Of a stretch of DNA of 64,000 nucleotides, positions 42,731 to 53,662 are shown in pieces. Position 1 is the stretch's first letter. Each line of letters starts with the position of its first letter. The notes below the pieces were generated by a model. The model saw nothing but the letters and a program-made list of their open reading frames with translations, was not told where the DNA came from and did no database searches. The stretch covers positions 43,150,870-43,214,869 of the forward strand of contig CM051456.1 of NCBI GenBank assembly GCA_028274465.1, in the 5' to 3' direction. The DNA comes from Plantago ovata. Lineage: Eukaryota; Streptophyta; Magnoliopsida; Lamiales; Plantaginaceae. The translations under genes and the position numbers were made by a program.

Positions 42731-42743
42731 ATCTCCCACTTGG
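42731..42743 (-). other. Element H polypurine tract
   Basis: On the minus strand CCAAGTGGGAGAT abuts the 3' LTR, the usual form in Tork/Angela elements. Confidence 0.8.
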
Positions 42744-42744
42744 A

Positions 42745-43967
42745 CTAGAGCCAGTCACCTTTATGCCTAATTTCCAGATTAGCATAATGTCTTAAGTGGA
42801 CTTCCACTGATAAGACCTTGGTGAAAGGATCTGCCACGTTGTCCGTGGTAGAGACACGTTCTATACTAACTTCTCCTCTATCTATAATCTGACGTATGAC
42901 GTGATATTTTCTAAGTACATGTACGTTCTTATTTGTAGATCTAGGCTCCTTAGCTTGAGCGACGGCGCCCGTATTGTCCCAATAAATCGTTATTGGACTA
43001 GGAGCAGGAACAACCCTCAATTCCTTCAAGAACTCTGAAATCCAGACAGCTTCTTTCGATGCTTCTGATTCAGTAATGTACTCGACTTCTGTGGATGAGT
43101 CAGCAATCATGGCTTGCTTAGAACTCTTCCAACAGATAGCTCCTCCGTTCAATTTGAATACATATCCTGTATGTGACTCAAAGTCATCAGGATCTGATTC
43201 AAATCCAGCGTCGACATAACCAGACATCTTTAATTCTGGTTCTCCACCAAACACCAAGAACATTTCCTTAGTCCGTCGAAGGTACTTAAGAATGTTCTTT
43301 ACAGCAGTCCAGTGAGGTACTCCTGGATTCTGTTGGTGTCGACAAGTGACACTAAGCGCATACGCCACATCGGGCCTTGTGCAATTCATTGCACACAATA
43401 TAGACCCTACTGCCGAAGCATAGGGCACACGACTCATTGCTTTTCTTTCTTCATCAGTTTTAGGACTATCCTTAACTGATAAGACAATCCCACGCCTAGC
43501 TGGGAGAAAGCCTCTCTTTGAGTCGTCCATCTTGTAACGCTTCAGTATTTTGTTGATGTAGGTGGACTGTGTCAATCCTAACATCCTCTTGGATCTATCT
43601 CTATAGATCTTGATCCCAAGTCCTTCATTAAGAAGGTACTTGATAACCAAACTTTAGTCTCTTCTAGCATAGAGACATTGTTTCCCATGATCAAAATGTC
43701 ATCAACATAGATGATCATGAAAACGACTCCCTTGTCGCTGTGCCTAGTGTAGACACAGGGATCTTCCTTGCTTCGAATGAAGTCAAACCATTTGACAGCT
43801 TCATCAAAGCGGATATTCCAGCTCCTAGACGCTTGCTTTAGCCCATAGATGGATCTCTGTAATTTGCATACAGCAGTTGGCCTGGTTTTACTAATAAAAC
43901 CTTCCGGCTGTACCATATAGACCTCTTCCTCAAGGTTGCCATTGAGGAAGGCAGTCTTTACATCCAT
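42745..43967 (-). pseudogene. Element H RT C-terminal part and RNase H
   Basis: The frame 43967-43578 holds MDVKTAFLNGNLEEEVY, YGLKQASRSWN and the catalytic YVDD (IIYVDDILIMG). After a frame change near 43600, the frame 43650-42745 holds connection and RNase H motifs (TRPDVAYALSV, YVDAGFESDPDD, DSSTEVEYI, YHVIRQIIDRG). Motif order is normal but the protein is split. Confidence 0.88.
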
Positions 43968-44012
43968 CTGCCCGATCTCATAATCATAGTAGGCAGTTAT
44001 CGCAAGTAGAAT

Positions 44013-44801
44013 TCAAATGGACTTCAATTTTGCTACCGGTGAAAAGGTTTCATCGTAATCGATGCCATACCTTTGCGTGTAGCTTTTCGCCACAAGCCTA
44101 GCTTTGTGCGTTTGTACCTTTCCATCGGCATCAGTCTTTCGTTTAAAGACCCATTTGCACCCAATAGGTCTAACCCATTGAGGCAAGTCTACCAAGTTCC
44201 AAACTTGGTTCAGGTACATGGAGTCCATCTCCAATTCCATGGCCTCTTGCCATTTGTCTAAGTCAATATCAATTATTGCCTCTTTGTAGGTCTCGGGATC
44301 TTCCCGATCTGATAAGCCGACATCAAGTTCACTGATGTCTTCTATCATAAGGCTTTGCTTCTGATGTCCTTTTAGGATCCTCTTCGACCTACGGAGCTCG
44401 ACTGGTTCTGGTGCTTTTCTTTTCTGGGTTCGTGTAACACGAACATTATCAGTGGGCACTGATGCAGCTAGTTGCGCCACGCGACCCTGTTCCCTAGCGG
44501 GAGGCTGCTCTTGTGCAACTCGTTGCACAGTTTGATTGACAACGGGTTCTATTGGTGTGGTTTCAACTGTTGATCTAATCACAGGACTCCCACTGACTAT
44601 GACATGCCTAGCAAGTGTCATATCATTACCCTTGTCTGCTTTGAAAGCTCCCACTAAACTTGAGTCCAAATCAGAAGATATTGGGAACTCATGTTCGCGC
44701 GTGTCAAAGTCTTGAATTTCTTCAAGTTCTATCATGTCATCTAACCTCTCTTCTTCGAGGTATTCTGCTTCTAAAAACTTAACGTTTCTAGATACTATCA
44801 C
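44013..44801 (-). pseudogene. Element H integrase-RT linker and RT N-terminus
   Basis: The frame contains an acidic linker, then RRSKRILKG, the start of RT (WQEAMELEMDSMYLNQVW, VGCKWVFKRK-type sequence) and DYDETFSPVAKLKSI. It is separated from the YVDD part by a stop and frame change near 44005. Confidence 0.82.
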
Positions 44802-44840
44802 CTAGTGATCTTCAGCATGATAGAATTCATAGCCTCTCGT

Positions 44841-45673
44841 CTAACGAGGATAGCCTATGAAATATACTTTGACACCCTTGGCATCTAAATTATCAGTGAG
44901 CATCAGTTTGACTATCGCAAGACAGCCCCAAGATCTAAGATAGCCCAGTGAGGGCTTCTTTCCCTTCCATAACTCACAAGGAGTTTTCTCCACTGATTTA
45001 GATGGTACACAGTTCAGAATGTAGATTGCAGTGCATACCCCCATAGATGTTTTGGAAGAGTCGAGAATCCAATCATTGATCTCACCATGTCTAACAGGGT
45101 TCGATTCCTTCTCTCAGACACACCATTTAACTGTGGTGTTTCAAGAAGAATCCATTGCGATTGAATTCCATTTTCCTTCAAGTAGTCGATAAATTCTTCA
45201 CTAAGGTATTCACCTCCTCGATCCAATCGAAGAGTGACTATCCTTAGGTTCAATTCATTCTCGACCTCATTCCTAAACTCCTTGAATTCCCCAAAGGTCT
45301 CGGATTTATTCGTCATAAGATAAATATATCCATACCTTGAGAAATCGTCAGTAAAGGTAACGAAGTAAGGATAACCCCCACGCGCATGGACTTTAAAAGG
45401 TTCACATACATCGGTATGTATGAGCTCTAAGCAGCGAGTGACACGAACACCTTGTCCAACAAAAGGTTTGTTCGTCATCTTATCCTTAACACATGATTCG
45501 CATGTACCATATGATTCAAAATCAAATGGTTCTAAGTAGTCCAACTTCCTTAATCTTTGAATCCGTGTTTCATTGATATGGCCTAGCCAACAATGCCATA
45601 GATAAGATGGATTATTCTTCCTACTTGAAGACGGTTGTTTGTTATGTATTTGAAATAAAGGTATATAAACCAT
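44841..45673 (-). pseudogene. Element H integrase
   Basis: The zinc finger (CWLGHINETR, CESCVKDK) is followed by the catalytic Asp (LIHTDVCEPF), the second Asp (RLDRGGEYLSEEF) and Glu (GVSERRNRTLLD). A frame change near 45030 leads to the C-terminal YILNCVPSKSVEKTPCELWKG-type segment, cut by a stop near 44841. Copia-type integrase, defective. Confidence 0.87.
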
Positions 45674-45920
45674 TCACTAAGCGAGCTTTTCCATAATACT
45701 GGTCATTTAACGAAAAATAACAAGTATTATTAGCAAAGGAAAAAACCCCAGTTGTCCAACAATGGAATGGAAATCATATTTCTGACAATGGATGGAACAA
45801 AGTAAACGTTATCAAGTTCTAAACATTGTCCTGAAGCTAAATCTATCTTGCAGCGTCCAACGCGTTTGGCTCCAACTGGATTGTTGTTCCCGACATGCAA
45901 GTTGATTTCACCTTACTTGA

Positions 45921-46911
45921 CTAGCCTGTGTTCAACGGCCCCTTGCACATTAAAATGTGCGAGCCACAGGCTGTTTCTAATACCCAACCATTGGAGTCAA
46001 AAGTAGTCATGTTCATTTCAATAACAAACATACCTGAGCTAGAAGCCGGCGGTTTCTTAGCTTGATCTGCCCTTAGTTTAGGACAATCATTCTTCCAATG
46101 CCCTTTCTGCTTACAGAAAAGACATTCATCTGTGTGTACCGTTCCGCTCCTCTTGAACTTCCTTTTCTGGTTCAGACGCTTAGGCTTATCACTCGAAGTG
46201 TTAGCCTTGGCTCCCGACTTTCCCTTACCCTTAGCACCTTTGTTTCTCGGGTTTCGGTTAAACGATTGCCCAACAAACATGATCGACTTTTCCTTCTTAG
46301 GAAGAGTTTGATCATATGTCTTCAGCAGATTATGGAGTTCGGGCAGTGTTACGTCCTTCGCATTCATGGTGGTTAACGATGAATTGCGAATACGAACTCG
46401 ACAATGATTGAAGGACAAAGATCACCATGATCTTATTCTCATCTTGAGAACATGCTCAGACATGTTCCCTCCTTCATTGAGCTTGCATCTGTGTATCTCT
46501 TTGATCAAATCAAATTCAACACTTCTAGCTGTCGTCTCCAAAACCGACTCAAGATGCTTTAGCATCTCATGCGGCAACATGCTTTCATGTTGCCTCTTCA
46601 GCTCATCGCTCATTGCCGCCAGCATAATACACTGCGCGGATCTAGCATCCTCATGATGCTTATCAGACCCTGCCTTGTTGGCCTGATTCCAAATCAGCAA
46701 CTTGATAGGCAGTCTGATTCTCGGGACACACGGGACTAGCCTCGTCCAAGACGTACTCAATCCTTTCGTACCTCAGCACCAAACATATATTCCTGATCCA
46801 ATCTAGGAAGTTTGGTCCGGTCAAAATTTGCTTCTCTAAGACAGCACGGAGCGAGATTCTCGCCATTTCGGTTTCCAGGAGAAATAATATAGAACGAAAA
46901 TAATAAATCAA
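45921..46911 (-). pseudogene. Element H gag-protease
   Basis: Gag begins near 46911-46860 (METEMARISL-like start) and reads through three frames. The zinc knuckle CLFCKQKGHWKNDC is in 46418-45921. The protease motif that follows reads LETACGSHI where active relatives have DTGCGSH, so the catalytic Asp is lost. After 45921 the sequence to 45674 is decayed protease-integrase linker. Confidence 0.82.
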
Positions 46912-47538
46912 CTATTGAAATATTATTTCTAAATACATAGTCAACATAACTAAACAACAAGGTCCTTTAGCTGTTTAGCTCCCACTATTTCCACATATGC
47001 TTGCCCCCACAACAAACATACGGGTAATGTCCAACAAGTTACCGTAGTTGCCAAGATCCAAATCCATACTATGCCATACTCCAACGGGGGCTGGTCGCAT
47101 AGCATAATATGACCGGTAGGACTAGTAAGACTATCCAATTGCGTCACGCAACTCTTGGTTGTTAAATCCAATTTAACCCGATGCCCTACATATTGCACCT
47201 ATCGAGGTCGCTAGATACAATATGCAGTAAGTCATAACCATAGGCTTACTCTAATCCGACGATTACTGCGAGTCTTGTAAGACGAGGTCGCCAATACAAG
47301 AAAACGCAATGAAAGTTCAGAATTAAAGCACCCTATGGAAAGCATCTCAGAAATACATACATATATATGTTTCTGTACTTATATTGGTTGGGGCTTGTAG
47401 CTTGAGGGTTGTTATCAGTCATCTACAAACAAATAAGGGTGTCGCCTACCCATCATGCATGAACGGTCTACACGTAATGGATGCCGCCTATCCATTCTAG
47501 TTCTAAACGCGGTCAAGCACATAATGGGTGCCGCCTAC
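46912..47538 (-). other. Element H leader, gag-proximal part
   Basis: Non-coding. Degenerate repeats containing GCCGCCTACCC or TCGCCTACCC occur at about 47442, 47484 and 47525 and once more after E at about 57793. E is inserted in the third unit; its target duplication CCTAC is part of the repeat. Confidence 0.65.
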
Positions 47539-48808
47539 TGATGAATGTGTATTTTACACTTTCATTCGAGTCTTTTTCACCTAATTTAGCTATCCTCTAT
47601 GATAATTTAGCTATATTTTAGTACATTTTATTAGAATGGTGTCACGTTTCCCTTTAGATTTTATTTTACAGGTTTTGGTTGAAACTCGGAGATTTCGGGG
47701 CATTTATATTGAAGTCTACAAGGAATTGGTGTTCCAGAAGCCTATTTGGAGTATCTGAAGGTTTCCGGATAGGATTTGGAGTCTAGGGGCCGAATCTGGA
47801 GGTTAGAAGGCTACTAGAAATCATAAACCGAGTCCAAAAAGGTGAAGAAATCCAAATCCGCGTCGAAAAATGCGGAAATTCCGCGAAATACTGGGGGGCG
47901 AACCGCCGGAGTCAGGGGGCGAACCGCCCCGGAGTAATTTCGGGCCTATATATAGTGCTCAGTTTTCTCTCCGAAAATCATATCTTTCCAAGCCTACTTT
48001 CTCACCTCTCTCTATAGTTTTAGGTAGGAACTTCCAGGGGCCTGTCCTGGGAGTTCCGTAGCTTAGGGGATACTTTTTCATAGCAGATTGGAGCGCGTAG
48101 GATCGCAATCATCCGGAGATTGACAACCTTCGGTAACTTTGTATCTTACAGTTTTATCTACTTATTTTATTCTTCTTTCAATATGTTTTCTTCTATGATT
48201 GCTATTGATTGCATGCCTATTATGAGTAGCTAAACTTATCATTGGTGGTAGTATGTGAATTCTTAGCGAGGGAAGATAATCATGCTAATGGCTATATCGC
48301 GCATTATACTCCGTGTCATTGCTTTATTTCGTTGATCAGTTGCAACCAAAATTCTCGTATGTTGTATTGATTATTATGCACGCATGGACACTAGTCGACC
48401 ATCAGACCAATTATCTTCGTAGTGTTGAATAATTACGAAACACATTAGGACAGCAGTGTTGACTAGTCAGACCAAATTATCTTCGTAATGCTTAATACTT
48501 GCAACAGGACACAAGATTGATTCAAAATCTCTATGCAAGACCGAGGAATTTATGCATGATTATCGACCCATTATGTTAAGAAGGACCATACTATCACCAA
48601 TCTTTATTATCTGCTTGAAAACCCCTATTGCTTTCTATCTTCTGTTTTATATTCTCTTGTTAAATAGATAAAGCTAGTTATAGTCCTGAGAGAACGACAC
48701 TCGAGTCATTCTACTACTACACTACGGTTTTCGTTGTAGTTGTGGATTGCCTTTGGCTATTAACAAATTTATTTGCTGAATCGAGACCTGACAAATCTCC
48801 GTTCATCA
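47539..48808 (+). repeat. E 5' LTR (1270 bp)
   Basis: TGATGAATG...CCGTTCATCA. Palindromes lie at 47893-47930 and CTATATATAG at 47946-47955. Only two palindrome units remain here, compared with four in B1 and G. Confidence 0.94.
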
Positions 48809-48810
48809 AA

Positions 48811-48829
48811 TTGGCACCGTTGCCGGGGA
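48811..48829 (+). other. E primer binding site (tRNA-Asp-like)
   Basis: TTGGCACCGTTGCCGGGGA. It differs from B1 and G at the same base at which they differ from the tRNA-Asp complement (A here, T there, G expected). Confidence 0.8.
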
Positions 48830-49701
48830 TGGCATACGATGATGGCAACTGGGCTCGAGGAGGCGAAGAAGAAGCCTTTGCTACGGAGTTTGGCACTCAA
48901 GAAGTTAGCTACGGACAAGACGGTAGAAATCCTCGAGGTGGATTTTGGAGAAGAGGATACCACAACAATCAAGGATATGCACCGGCTAACCAAACTTATG
49001 GACCTAACCAAGACCGTAGTAGGCTGAATTATGGTAATGATCACTGCGAAAACCCCGCTTCGAAAGAGCCACCGAAGTCGAAGTCGGCTCTACTGATGGA
49101 GAACTTACAGAAGATGGTTGATCAAACACAAAGTTTTCTCAAACGTTATGAAGAAGATTCTGAGAAGACTAGAGCAAGGCTCGATAAGTTGGAAGAGAGC
49201 ACAAGGCTTGCCCATCAAAAGATGCAAGAGTTGATCGACCGAGGAGCAAGTAGGGAGCAAGGCAAACTGCCTAGCAACACTGAGAAGTCATTGTCTATTA
49301 ACTTAGTAGGTGATCTACCTGTTGAAATCACCATAAAGAAGGTTGCTAAGTGCGAGAGTTGCAAGAGGGAACTGCCCCCACAGGCCGAAGAAGAAGAAAA
49401 GGACCTTGGTACTAACAAGAGTGAAGAGGAGCAAGAGGATCCCGAGCCCCTCCCTCAAAGTTTCGATATTAAGGTCGGGATTGGGGAGCTTGAAGATGTC
49501 CGAGCCACACTAGACACTGGATCCTACTCAAATGTGCTCCCTTTCAACGTTTTCGAGAAGAGTAACCTTGGAGAACTAACTGTGTATAAGGCTATTGTGC
49601 AACCCGAAGGCGTTGTGAAGAATGTATTAGTCAAAATTGGTGAAGCCTCTGTCCACACCGATTTTGTAATTATGCCAGCATCAGCACCAGGAACGGGGGA
49701 C
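48829..49701 (+). pseudogene. E truncated gag plus protease, 5' of CACTA
   Basis: The primer site runs straight into ATGGCATACGATGATGG, which is internal gag sequence in G (60184). About 1.5 kb of leader, matrix, capsid and zinc knuckle are missing. The frame from ATG 48829 covers the Gag C-terminal coiled coil, the acidic stretch and protease with DTGSYSNVLP. Seven residues are missing before PEGVVKN. It is open to the CACTA insertion and resumes at 52271. The missing capsid means E cannot make its own particle. Confidence 0.87.
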
Positions 49702-50266
49702 CACCACAAGAACCGGAAAATTTACCGACGGATGGTATCCGTCGGTATCCGGGTACCGATCCGTCGGTAAGACCTTACTGACGGATCGGTAACTACTTAC
49801 CGACGGATAAATAGCCCGTCGCTATTTTATCCGTCGGTAATGCCTTTACCGTCGTTTCTTATTCGTCGCTAAATTTAGCGACGGATAATACCGACGGACT
49901 GACGAATATGGGCGTTGACCAGCCCTTATTCGTCTGACCGACGGATACGGATAATTTATCCGTCGGCGACGATTACCGACGGATAACGGTATCCGTCGGT
50001 ATGACCGGTTGACTTAGTCAACCGGAACTTACCGACGGATAAAGTTATCCGTTGGTATTTTTTTTTTTTTATTATTTTTCTTGATAATTGTACAACAACC
50101 TGTTTAATAATATAAATTTACGTACTAAAAATTAAAAATCATTAAATTTGAATTGAAAATAAAATTCAATAAAATTCGATTTTTCAAAATAGAAAAACGT
50201 TTACTACAAATGTAAATGTGAAAGTTTTACAATCGTACTACAAATGTCCAACTAAAATGTCAAAAT

Positions 50267-51019
50267 CTAGGGACGACGACCACTAGAACCACGACCACTG
50301 GAACCCGAAGGAGCATGAGAACTGCCTTGCAAACCCGCACTCCCCGCCGTACCAGGGCTCCCCTCCCCGGTCTGAAACACAGCTCCCTCTGCGAACGGGT
50401 CCATGCCAATGGGATGCTTCTCCAGAATCTTCTTCAGCACCAAATTCTGAGTCTCCACCTGACACAAATAATGATCGATGTAGTTAAGAATATGAAAGAT
50501 AGATGCAAGCAATGTAAATGAGCATACAAGTGGTTATACATCTACATGACATATCAACATAATATTAGCATACAAGTGAATATACCTGAGACACAAGTGT
50601 GTCCTGAATGCTCTTCATCCTAGCATTCTCGGCCCTAAGTGCTGCCATCTCCTCAGCCAATCGAGAATCTGTGCTGGAGGTAGAACCGGATGAGCGCTGA
50701 AATGATTCAGCTGCAAGAGAACGTCCCAAGTTCCCTAAGCCATAGATCGACCACTTAGGGCCAGGAGGGTTCACCTCGAGGAAGGCAGCGTTCTCTTCCT
50801 CCATCGTAAGTACGTCACCCTTCTCTTCCATCTTAACCTTGTAAAAAGCCTCAACCTCCTCCTACAAGCAGTTAAGCAATACATGAGTTGATATATTATA
50901 ATACATATAGAAACTTTTTAAAAAGAAATACAGTACAAGTAACTCAAAGTACTCATTTATGTACTTACATTCAGTTTCTTGGCTTTCTTGCATGTCCACT
51001 TGCCGTTCTTGAACTTGAC
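50267..51019 (-). pseudogene. CACTA-encoded gene fragment (plant En/Spm transposase-associated type), last three exons
   Basis: A spliced model fits on the minus strand. Exon 51019-50969 (GKWTCKKAKK) has donor GTAAGTAC. Exon 50861-50586 lies between TTGTAG and GTATATTC. The final exon 50458-50267 follows TTGTGTCAG and ends in TAG. The joined frame stays open. It contains PPGPKWSIYGLGNLGRS, the signature of the Transposase_24/Ptta-En-Spm C-terminal region, a coiled coil (EEMAALRAENARMK) and a Gly/Ser-rich tail. The upstream exons are absent, so it is a remnant. Exon boundaries are predictions. Confidence 0.7.
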
Positions 51020-51760
51020 AAATTATAATCATCAACCAACCATATCACCAATCAACCATATAACAAAAACATCTCTAGCCTAACATCATCAACCATATCA
51101 CCAATTTACCAACCATCAACAACATCTCTAGACTAGCATCATCAACAACAACCATATGAACATATCTCTAGCCTAACATTATCAACCATATCACCAATCA
51201 ACCATATAACAACATCATCTCTAGCCTAACATCATCAACCTTATCACCAATCAACCAACCATTAACAACATCATCTCTAGCCTAGCATTGTCAACAACAA
51301 CCATATGAACATCATCTCTAACCTAACATCATCATCATATCATCATCTCGAACCCATTTTCACTTTATTTCAAAACCCCCAAATTGAGCTACAAGTCTCG
51401 ATTTTCATAAATTACTCTATTTTATCGTATTCAACTACAAAATTAACCTTATATAAGTACATAACCTAGTTATGGAACATTAAATTCGATTAAATACAAA
51501 ACTAAAAAAAGCCCTAAATTGATCTAACTCTCGATTTTAATTAACAAACCCAAATTAACATAATCCAAAACTAACATTCAACTATAACAACTAATATCTA
51601 CTTAATACTAACATACATTTCCATAATTTAAGAAATCCCCAAATTAATAAAATCCCAAAATCGATTCATTACTCAATTTTAACAACAATCAACTACACAT
51701 TTAAGCAAAATATACTTGTATCAACTACTATGTAACATACATTTGACAATTTAACCAACA
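51020..51760. other. CACTA interior, AT-rich filler
   Basis: No gene. Loose repeats of CATCATCAACC, CATATCACCAATCAACC and CATCTCTAGCCTA lie at 51030-51350, followed by plain AT-rich sequence. Confidence 0.6.
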
Positions 51761-52270
51761 ATTGGATAATTCCCAAATTAAAAATCAAATAAGGGTTAGA
51801 GTTCATACCTTTGATTTTGCACAAATTGACCAAAAAAAATTCGAATTGAAGGTTGTTCCTTGTGCAATAAGCTTCAATTTGCTACCAAAATGGATGAAAA
51901 TGGTGAATTTTGAAGGAGAAATGGAGATGAGAGGAGAGAAAAACGGCAAGAAGAAGAAAGGAGAAGAAGATGAAAATGGCGTTCTGTAAATAACAACGCC
52001 GATATAAATGGAGCTTACCGACGGATAAGCTTATCCGTCGGTAAGTGTAATTTTTTTTTTATTTATTTATTCTTAATATTTAGCGACGGATAACTTATCC
52101 GTCGCTAATGTACCGACGGATAAAAACCATTTAGCGACGGATGACGAACAAAGTGGTCAACTTTGTTCGTTATCCGTCATCCGTCGCTAACAAAACCCGA
52201 TCCGTCGCTATTTACCGACGGATAAAATCCGTGATTTTATCCGTCGGTAAAAGTCTGATTTTTTGTAGTG

Positions 52271-52483
52271 GATGTCATACTCTTAGGACGAACATTCTTG
52301 ACTAAAATACGCTCAGTGATGGACATCTACCAAAGGACTTGCACTATCGAAGTGGATGGCAAGCAACATGTTTTGCAAGCCATATCTGATCCACCCGATA
52401 CTTCTAACACTATTGATTACAGTGGTCTCAACGTTTATATTCACTCTTATTCACAGGATCAAAGCACGGAAGGAGAATCATGA
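52271..52483 (+). pseudogene. E protease C-terminus, 3' of CACTA
   Basis: It resumes the protease frame with DVILLGRTFL-type sequence (here LGRTFLTKIRS) and the EVDGKQHVL segment, then stops at a TGA at 52481. The basic tail seen in B1 and G is missing. It is in register with 48829-49701 if the CACTA element and its duplication are removed. Confidence 0.82.
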
Positions 52484-52909
52484 GGGGAAGTCTAGTACCC
52501 TCAGAAGGAAAAGATAGGCGAAGACAGGGGTCGAGTCAGAGACCTTAAACAATGGCGCTATCCGGGAGGCAACCCGGGGTTTTTATCGCTTTCTTTACCG
52601 CTTTATTGCATGCATTTCTACTTGAACAATTTGCTTTTCATATGTGAATTTGTTCGGTTCTGTGTCGTATGTGCTTATGTTGTGTTCGAGTGCGACTTTT
52701 CGAGTAATTATTTGAGGAAAATGATTTTTCGGGGACTAAAATTTTTTCGGGGACTTAAAATCGCATTTTTATTTTTCAAAAAACGTTCGTCTCCCACCTA
52801 AAAGTGGGGGGCAAATCGCCCCACGACCAGAGCGCGCGCGTGCTCTGGGCGTGCGGGGCGGTTCGCCCCGCACGGGGCGGTCCGCCCCAGGTTCGCCCCA
52901 CACTTCCAG
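52484..52909 (+). other. E post-protease region: hairpin and palindrome cluster
   Basis: A perfect CCGGG/CCCGG stem around AGGCAA lies at 52562-52577. GC palindromes of the GGGGCGGTTCGCCCC type lie at 52805-52900, with an inserted CG-alternating stretch (52827-52845). No frame. Confidence 0.75.
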
Positions 52910-53119
52910 AATACTAAATCGGGGGTTTCTTCCCCAAACCTCCATTTTCATCCTCAAACTCCAAAATTTCCTCCATATTCAAAATAACTTCAAATCTTCA
53001 TAACTCTTCCAGCTCTCCATCAATTTGTGTGTTCTTTAGCTTCATTCGAAGCCCGTTGCATGCTCTTTCATTCTATCCGAACAAATTTCTTCCTAGCTCA
53101 TTCAATTTCCGGATTTGAG
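52910..53119 (+). promoter_or_regulatory. E leader exon of second ORF
   Basis: This is a CT-rich leader (CTTCCCCAAACCTCC, then GTGTTCTTTAGCTTC) ending at TTGAG|GTATTA. It is conserved with B1 and G. I infer the untranslated first exon of an ORF2 mRNA. The transcription start is not identified. Confidence 0.5.
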
Positions 53120-53657
53120 GTATTATCACATGAACCCTAATTTTTACAATTTGGGGATTTTTTGATTTATGCTTCAATTAGACTTGTATGATGTATGGGT
53201 TGATGATTCATGTGTTTAGATTCATTATTCATTGTCAATTACATGTTCAATTAGGCTTGGTTTGATGATTTGAGATTTTGCTAATTGGATGATATATGTC
53301 TTGTTAGGAAATTGTCTCTCTTGCTTTCATTCCTTGTTTAAACATGTGTTTATTGATATGAAATTGATGAATGTATTGGTAGAATGCATGATGGTTGAAA
53401 TTGAGGATTTATGCTCGAAATTGATTTTTATGATATGGATTGAACCTTGTGATTCAAGACATTTGTTGTTAGCAAGAGCATAATGTGATGTGTTATTGTA
53501 GTAGGTACATTGATATGTTACGTAATGAATTAGCTAGACTAGGCTTTGGGATTTTGAGGAGTTGGATTTTTGAGAATTTTACTCGTTTGATCATTCGTTT
53601 ATTTACATATGCATAAGTCTGTTTTGCATCGTACAAGATACTAACTGTTGTTTGTAG
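53120..53657 (+). other. Probable 538-nt leader intron in E
   Basis: Donor GTATTA at 53120, TACTAAC at 53639-53645, acceptor TTTGTAG at 53657. The ORF2 start codon follows six bases later. It has the same architecture as in B1 and G. Confidence 0.68.
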
Positions 53658-53662
53658 GCATC

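Larger units (their letters stand above)
49702..52270 (-). mobile_element. CACTA transposon (non-autonomous, 2569 bp)
   Basis: Termini are CACCACAAGAACCGG on the left and CACTACAAAAAATCAG (reverse complement) on the right. The 3-bp duplication is GAC/GAT (49699-49701 and 52271-52273), one base changed from the GAT in undisturbed copies. Subterminal arrays of TACCGACGGATA and its complement fill 49723-50058 and 52015-52255. 3-bp duplications, CACTA ends and dense subterminal repeats define the superfamily. It contains the end of a transposase-associated gene on the minus strand but no full transposase. AT-rich sequence (51020-51760) with CATCATCAACC-type repeats fills the middle. Confidence 0.9.

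Noticed and set aside
48742..48828. ATG at 48742 as the start of E gag
   Set aside because: It lies in the 5' LTR and primer site; the first plausible ATG is at 48829.
49723..50058. CRISPR-like array of TACCGACGGATA repeats
   Set aside because: Repeats occur in both orientations with irregular spacing at both ends of an element with CACTA termini. They are subterminal transposase-binding repeats.
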